Positions 31,231 to 35,656 of a DNA stretch of 35,656 nucleotides are shown one piece after another. The DNA lies in NCBI GenBank assembly GCA_021770065.1, contig JAETRR010000041.1, forward strand, positions 1-35,656. Direction: 5' to 3'. The notes beneath the pieces were generated by a model, which was not told the origin of the DNA, did no database searches, and saw only the letters and a program-made list of their open reading frames with translations. A program made the position numbers and the translations under genes. Source of the DNA: Lachnoclostridium sp. (GTDB taxonomy: Bacteria; Bacillota; Clostridia; Lachnospirales; Lachnospiraceae). The number at the start of each line of letters is the position of its first letter. The stretch's first letter is position 1.

Positions 31231-34200
31231 CTACCTCGCCTGCTGCTGCAAAATCTCCTGCAGTACCTTCTTCATCATCGAGATGTCGATCGGTTTCGCA
31301 ATATGCCCGTTCATTCCTGCTTCCAGAGCTTCTTTCTTATCTTCATCAAAAGCATTGGCTGTCATAGCAATTATCGGTATATTAGCAATCTCGGGATTTT
31401 TCAGCGCCCTAATCTGCCGCGTAGCTTCATAACCGTTCATGACCGGCATCTGGACATCCATCAGAATCAAATCATACTGTCCAGCTTCCGCACGCTTCAT
31501 TATATCCACAGCCTCCACACCATCACCGGCAACATCCAGGACAAAACCAGATTCCTGCAGGATCTCCACCGCAATCTCCTGATTCAGCTCATTGTCCTCC
31601 ACCAGCAGGATCTTCTTTCCCGCAAAGGAATCGGGTTCTTCTGCCGGATTATCCTCCGTGTTCTGCATCACAAAGGGCTCTTCCAGAACCTTTTTGAGCT
31701 CCGACAGAAAAATCGGCTTCTCGCAAAACGCTGTAACGCCCGCTTCCTTCGCCTCCTGCTCAATGCTCGACCAGTCATAAGCCGTCAAAATGATAATCGG
31801 CTTCTCGGCACCGATGATTCTGCGGATCCGTCTCACCACTTCCACGCCGTTCATATCCGGCATGAGCCAGTCTATAATGTACACCGCGTATTCGTCGCCC
31901 TGTTCTATGGCAAGCTGAACGCGCATCACCGCCTCCTTGCCGGAGGTCGTCCAGTCCGGCCGCATACCGATTACGGTAAGCATCTTGGTCACGCCGGAAC
32001 AGGTGTTGAAATCATCATCTGCCACGAGCACCCTGAGCCCGCGCAGTTCTGGAATGACCTCCTGCCGTACCGGATCAGCACATGTTCTGAACCGTAAAGA
32101 TACCGTAAAAGCAGTACCTTTGCCCTCCTCACTCTCAACAGTGATCGTCCCATTCATCATATCTACAATATTCTTGGTAATGACCATTCCCAGACCAGTT
32201 CCCTGTATACCGCTGACAGTACTCGTCCTCTCCCGCTCAAAGGGTTCAAAAACATGTTCTAAGAACTCCTTGCTCATACCGATACCGGTATCCCTGACCT
32301 GGAAATCATAGGAAGCCCATCCCTCAAGCGCATCTCCTTTCTGTACGATACGAACGCCCACAAGACCGCCGGGTTTGGTGAATTTCATTGCATTGCTCAA
32401 CAGATTCAGAAGCACCTGATTCAATCTGAGCTTATCACACAGCACATGCTCATTTACCACATCTGCCGTATCAATATAAAATTCAAGCTGCTTCGCCATC
32501 ACATCGGCCTGTACAATCGTCTTTAAGTCATGCATGATCTCCGGCAGCGACGTTTCCTTTTCCTCGATCTTCACCTTACCGCTCTCAATACGGCTCATAT
32601 CCAGAACGTCATTGATCAGACTGAGCAGATGTTTACTGGATGTGGTAATCTTCGCCAGATAATCCTGTACTTTCGCTGTATCCTGAATATGTGCCTCCGC
32701 AAGAGAAGTAAATCCGATAATCGCGTTCATAGGCGTCCTGATATCATGGGACATATTGTTAAGAAATGTCGTCTTCGCACGGTTGGCATGCTGTGCCGCC
32801 GCAAGTGCGTCCTCCAGATCGATCTTCTGCGCTGCAAGCTTCTCTTCCATCTTCTTCTCGTCATCAATATCCACAAAGAGTCCGGAGAAAGTAATCGGTG
32901 AGCCATCCTCACGTCTTGACAGCCTGCCCGCGGCATGAAACCAGCGCAGACCTGCATGACCTGTATACAGACGATACTCCACATCGTAGGTCTTCTCACC
33001 GGAAAAATCTCTGACTGTATCCCAATATTCCTTAACTATCCGCTCTTTATCTCCCTCATACAGCAGATCCGTCCACGATTCGAGCCTGTTCGGAAACGCT
33101 TCCTCGCTTTCGTACCCTACCATTCTACGGAACACATCTGACCATGTACAGGATATAATTTCCGCCTGTTCATTGAAATCCATGCTCCAAAAACCGGAAT
33201 TCATGGCGGAATGTATATTATCCATGGACATTTTTTCCTTCTCGATCTGGGCATAAGCCGCACGAATTCTGTCTCCATCTGCTTTTTCCTGCTCCAGAAC
33301 AAGATTGGCATTTTCCCGCAACTGCAATACAAACACAAAAAACGCTGCAAGCATTGCTATTATTGTAATAACAATCTGGATAATGCCGCGGCGCAGCATA
33401 CCGGAACTGATGGAATTGATCTGTTCGGTAATGACATTATTTCTAATTGAAACCGTCATCATCCAATCCGTCCCCTCCACCGGAATATAACATAGATTTT
33501 CCTGCGCGCCCATATAGCTGAAAGAGATCTGTCCCGACCTGCCATTTGCAAAATCACTTTGCAGCTGTTCATAACTGAAACCGTTATGAATATCCGCCTT
33601 CTTCAGTTCATGGAGAAAGTTCGCCCCGGCTTTCAGATTGCCGAAATCATTGTTCGTCAGATCCTCGCCGTTGCGGTGATACAGGCTCCAGTATGTCTCG
33701 TTATAATTGGTCTGTGAAGTCAGCGCGCTTAACATTTCTTCCAAATCAATCTGAATAAAGCAGACTTTAATTCTGCTGCCCTGAAACTCCACGCCCTCTA
33801 CCGGAATCGCGAGTATTACCTGTTTTTTGGCATGACTCATATTCTTAGTGATAATCGCCCGCTCCGTCAATTCCTCGGAAAAAAAATCATATTCATCATA
33901 ACCGGATGTCGTGGTGTATTCTGTATAAACAATGCCGTTCTCGTCTACCAGCGCAAATTTATTAAAACTGCAGAGCTTTTTGACCCTTCCGAAAAACTTT
34001 CTCAGTGACTCCTGCGATTCCAGAGTTGTGTCGTCCATTATGGCGACCGCATTCTCCATGTAAGAGAACCTTGTATTCAGTTCTTCGGCTACTACCTGTG
34101 CTCTTCGTCCAGCCAGCTCTTCAAGATAGAACTCGCTAATCCTGCTCACCGCCTGACTCGTACCGGTTCTGGAGCTGTTTGATACCCAGATCGTCGTAAC

Positions 34201-34314
34201 AAGAAGAAGCAATGCAATCATGATTCCTCCTGCTACGGCTTTTACCGCTGTCTGTTTTCTCTGTTTTCTCTGTTTCTCATTAAAACTCATAAACTGCGAT
34301 CGTTCCAACTCCAT
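31231..34314 (-). CDS. Hybrid sensor histidine kinase with Cache-like sensor, PAS and two receiver domains
   Basis: 1027 residues. Membrane helices at about 27-46 and 309-331 enclose an extracytoplasmic sensor of the double-Cache type (50-305). A PAS domain (about 365-488) is followed by the dimerisation/phosphoacceptor domain with His523 (FLNNMSHDIRTPMNAIIGF) and the ATPase domain (N box LNQVLLNLLSNAMKF, DTGIGMS, GTGLGMVI). Two receivers follow: 760-880 with Asp815 (YIIDWLMPDMNG) and 900-1020 with Asp953 (LILMDVQMPVMNGYEATRQI). There is no HPt or output domain, so the phosphate must leave through a separate protein or the protein acts by binding. The first ATG has AAGGA 7 bases upstream. A long leader with a hairpin and a short ORF precedes it. 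Confidence 0.93.
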   Translation of the reverse strand: MELERSQFMSFNEKQRKQRKQTAVKAVAGGIMIALLLLVTTIWVSNSSRTGTSQAVSRISEFYLEELAGRRAQVVAEELNTRFSYMENAVAIMDDTTLESQESLRKFFGRVKKLCSFNKFALVDENGIVYTEYTTTSGYDEYDFFSEELTERAIITKNMSHAKKQVILAIPVEGVEFQGSRIKVCFIQIDLEEMLSALTSQTNYNETYWSLYHRNGEDLTNNDFGNLKAGANFLHELKKADIHNGFSYEQLQSDFANGRSGQISFSYMGAQENLCYIPVEGTDWMMTVSIRNNVITEQINSISSGMLRRGIIQIVITIIAMLAAFFVFVLQLRENANLVLEQEKADGDRIRAAYAQIEKEKMSMDNIHSAMNSGFWSMDFNEQAEIISCTWSDVFRRMVGYESEEAFPNRLESWTDLLYEGDKERIVKEYWDTVRDFSGEKTYDVEYRLYTGHAGLRWFHAAGRLSRREDGSPITFSGLFVDIDDEKKMEEKLAAQKIDLEDALAAAQHANRAKTTFLNNMSHDIRTPMNAIIGFTSLAEAHIQDTAKVQDYLAKITTSSKHLLSLINDVLDMSRIESGKVKIEEKETSLPEIMHDLKTIVQADVMAKQLEFYIDTADVVNEHVLCDKLRLNQVLLNLLSNAMKFTKPGGLVGVRIVQKGDALEGWASYDFQVRDTGIGMSKEFLEHVFEPFERERTSTVSGIQGTGLGMVITKNIVDMMNGTITVESEEGKGTAFTVSLRFRTCADPVRQEVIPELRGLRVLVADDDFNTCSGVTKMLTVIGMRPDWTTSGKEAVMRVQLAIEQGDEYAVYIIDWLMPDMNGVEVVRRIRRIIGAEKPIIILTAYDWSSIEQEAKEAGVTAFCEKPIFLSELKKVLEEPFVMQNTEDNPAEEPDSFAGKKILLVEDNELNQEIAVEILQESGFVLDVAGDGVEAVDIMKRAEAGQYDLILMDVQMPVMNGYEATRQIRALKNPEIANIPIIAMTANAFDEDKKEALEAGMNGHIAKPIDISMMKKVLQEILQQQAR

Positions 34315-34549
34315 GCCACCATCCTTAATTAATCCGTGCGGAGAAAACCGTCTTTAAGGCATCCTCCTACTTCTTATCGAAACAACCCCTGCTGTGAACT
34401 TTAGAAATACTTTTCGTACTATTGCCTATCCGCAACTCAGACGGAATATATTTATTAAATACGATGTATAAATTTACCCCAATTATTTCTTAAACTCTAT
34501 GACTGTATATCTATACACGCTTTTCACCAGTATCCTGTATCACTCATAT

Positions 34550-34609
34550 TCAGGCAGACACCAACTGCATTACTGCCAAAATTGAACCGAAAATTCTCAT
34601 TTGTTTCAT
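34550..34609 (-). CDS. Short 19-residue leader ORF upstream of the sensor kinase gene
   Basis: ATG at 34609 has AGAAGG 8 bases upstream and opens a frame MKQMRIFGSILAVMQLVSA before TGA. The peptide is basic then hydrophobic, like a truncated signal sequence or a small leader/signalling peptide. It lies in the transcribed leader between the kinase promoter and the kinase. Nothing else supports it, and short frames arise by chance. Confidence 0.35.
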   Translation of the reverse strand: MKQMRIFGSILAVMQLVSA

Positions 34610-34634
34610 TATTTTTACCTTCTTAATAAGACTA

Positions 34635-34692
34635 CAAAAAAGAAAGGCTTTTTCATACAGCACAGTGCAATATCAAAAGTCCTTCTTTTTTT
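34635..34692 (-). terminator. Terminator-like hairpin in the sensor kinase leader
   Basis: On the minus strand an imperfect stem (AAAGAAGG-CTTTT-ATA against TAT-AAAAAG-CCTTTCTTT) is followed by a run of T (34641-34635). It begins about 25 bases after the expected transcription start, so it could end a transcript of about 80 bases or attenuate the kinase mRNA. Confidence 0.55.
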
Positions 34693-34723
34693 AAGATGGT
34701 TCTTTTTATTTATGATTTTATAT

Positions 34724-34752
34724 ACTATAGCATAAATCCCTTATATATGCAA
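34724..34752 (-). promoter_or_regulatory. Extended -10 promoter upstream of the sensor kinase leader
   Basis: On the minus strand TTGCAT (34752-34747) and TATAGT (34729-34724) are 17 bases apart, and TGC just before the -10 makes it an extended -10 promoter. The start is expected near 34717, about 400 bases before the kinase gene. Confidence 0.65.
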
Positions 34753-34768
34753 CCCCACTTTGTGTATT

Positions 34769-34789
34769 GTATTCTTGCCGTATTCTTGC
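34769..34789. repeat. 11-bp-spaced direct repeats upstream of the kinase promoter
   Basis: GTATTCTTGC occurs at 34769-34778 and again at 34780-34789, one helical turn apart and 17 bases upstream of the -35 box. A related inverted copy (CACAAGAAT) lies near 34813-34821. The arrangement is that of an activator binding site; the regulator is unknown. Confidence 0.5.
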
Positions 34790-35048
34790 ATAATTAAGGA
34801 AGAACCCATCGCACAAGAATATTCAAGCCGCTTACAAGAGCGACAATTTTTAATCATAGGACAAGTGGTTTACTATTTACAAATCAATTAACTTTAGAAA
34901 AAACCGATTTGACGCTTACTTATCATTTACAATAATGCCAGTCTGAGGGTTAACACATAGGCCTTACTTTGATTTTTTCAAGAGATACTATTTCAGCTAT
35001 TGAAATAATAGCAGCTATATCCAACATATTCAGATAAATTACACACCT
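34790..35048. other. AT-rich gap without a recognisable gene
   Basis: I see no credible coding frame. A short stem (TATTTCA at 34989-34995 with TGAAATA at 35001-35007) lies about 40 bases after the stop of the small membrane protein gene and could be a weak terminator for it. Confidence 0.4.
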
Positions 35049-35393
35049 CTATTTTACAAATTTATTAACAACTAGGTTTACAACAAAAAACACTCCTAAA
35101 ATCAAAAAAAATGATGAAATAAAATATTGTATCATAAGAATTGTCCAACTTTGAAAAATCAAATATACTATTATTGGTAAAAAAACAAAACCAGCAATCC
35201 CACTTATAATACAATATACACCCGTAATTCTATTCGTAGTTTCCCATGTTTTCTTATCTTTCATAGCACAAGCTATGTGAACTCCAATATCTGTTTTGGG
35301 AAATGCTGAATGCTTTTCTTTAAGAATATATCCTATCCCTATAAAAATAATCGCTGTTACAATGTATATAACTATCATTACCACTACTTTCAT
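35049..35393 (-). CDS. Small integral membrane protein, SdpI-like
   Basis: 114 residues with three or four membrane helices (about 3-24, 54-80 and 85-110). The loop FPKTDIGVHIACAMKDKKTW followed by ETTNRITGVYCIISG resembles the SdpI-type motif in which a GY/GVH segment, Lys, Trp and Asn precede a helix. SdpI proteins are membrane immunity or signalling proteins for peptide toxins, but many relatives have no known role. GGAG lies 8 bases before the ATG. Base composition is much richer in A+T than the centre of the window. The assignment is by motif only. Confidence 0.55.
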   Translation of the reverse strand: MKVVVMIVIYIVTAIIFIGIGYILKEKHSAFPKTDIGVHIACAMKDKKTWETTNRITGVYCIISGIAGFVFLPIIVYLIFQSWTILMIQYFISSFFLILGVFFVVNLVVNKFVK

Positions 35394-35656
35394 ACTTAAT
35401 TCTCCAATTGAAATTCGACAGTAACATACCTTAAATCAAATTATTATATTACTTCAGATAGATTAACTTACTATAATTATTATATATTAATTTAAATGTA
35501 TCGTGTAGTCTATAATTTTTTCTAACCGACTATCATGATTAGCCTAGATTATTCACGGCAATGCCACAAAGATGGTTGAAGGCCGCATAGTTACTGCATT
35601 TTAACTGAATATTGCTTTTCACTTGCCAAATGATTGAAAAAAGAGCATCCTTTTGT
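35394..35656. other. AT-rich right edge; possible C-terminal coding fragment
   Basis: On the minus strand one frame is open from the window edge to a TAA at 35541-35539 and includes SNIQLKCSNYAAFNHLCGIA. It could be the tail of a gene lying outside the window or chance. No promoter, repeat or RNA gene is evident to me here. Confidence 0.2.

Noticed and set aside
1..35656. CRISPR arrays, rRNA or tRNA genes
   Set aside because: No regularly spaced repeat series and no tRNA- or rRNA-like sequence was seen on reading both strands; a covariance-model scan was not possible here.

Overview
The window looks like chromosome of a gut-type anaerobic Firmicute, most likely a Lachnospiraceae-like clostridium. 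The evidence is the strong GGAGG ribosome binding sites, an infC-rpmI-rplT operon whose infC starts at ATT behind an L20-type attenuator, a BMP-type nucleoside ABC importer, a Gram-positive pel cluster without pelB/pelC, and sigma-A-like promoters with 17-bp spacers. This placement is inference from gene content; no 16S gene is present. The outer parts are AT-rich. The middle (about 10-28 kb) is visibly richer in G+C.

Layout. 1-1.15 kb: an AbiE-type toxin-antitoxin pair, with the toxin cut by the window edge, followed by a degraded coding remnant. 1.2-10 kb, minus strand: a nucleoside uptake and salvage operon (nucleoside hydrolase, BMP lipoprotein, ABC ATPase, two permeases, DeoD, DeoB) behind a Crp/Fnr-family regulator. 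Its leader carries an exact-length 68-bp tandem duplication. 10-17.5 kb, minus strand: a five-gene Gram-positive pel exopolysaccharide operon in the order pelD-pelE-DUF2194 (PelA deacetylase-like)-pelF-pelG. PelD is fused to an N-terminal SDR-like domain and keeps a c-di-GMP-type RxxD motif. 17.58-19.09 kb: a tyrosine recombinase gene lying between two perfect 29-bp inverted repeats that look like recombinase core sites. 19.1-22.1 kb, plus strand: an isoaspartyl-dipeptidase-like gene and a YfcC-type transporter gene, bracketed by two related long palindromes. 22.1-29.1 kb, minus strand: an aldonate (gluconate-type) operon with GntP permease, IlvD/Edd dehydratase, KDPG aldolase, KDG kinase and ribokinase, under a divergently placed pair of operators and a FadR-type GntR regulator. 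29.2-29.8 kb: a small divergent gene pair with a duplicated TGACA-N9-TGTCA operator. 29.8-31.2 kb: infC-rpmI-rplT. 31.2-34.3 kb: a 1027-residue hybrid sensor kinase with a long leader holding a short ORF and a terminator-like hairpin. The right end is AT-rich and has one small membrane protein.

The most interesting feature is the recombinase segment between the pel operon and the iadA-yfcC operon, which are transcribed away from it in opposite directions. The segment contains a good outward-facing promoter (TTGCAA-17-TAAAAT) about 40 bp inside its right repeat. As drawn, the promoter points at iadA-yfcC. If the 1.5-kb segment inverts between its repeats, the same promoter would point at pelD. 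I propose a self-contained phase-variable switch, with the recombinase inside its own invertible DNA, that chooses between exopolysaccharide production and peptide use. The repeats, promoter and recombinase motifs are seen directly; the inversion and its consequences are inferred.
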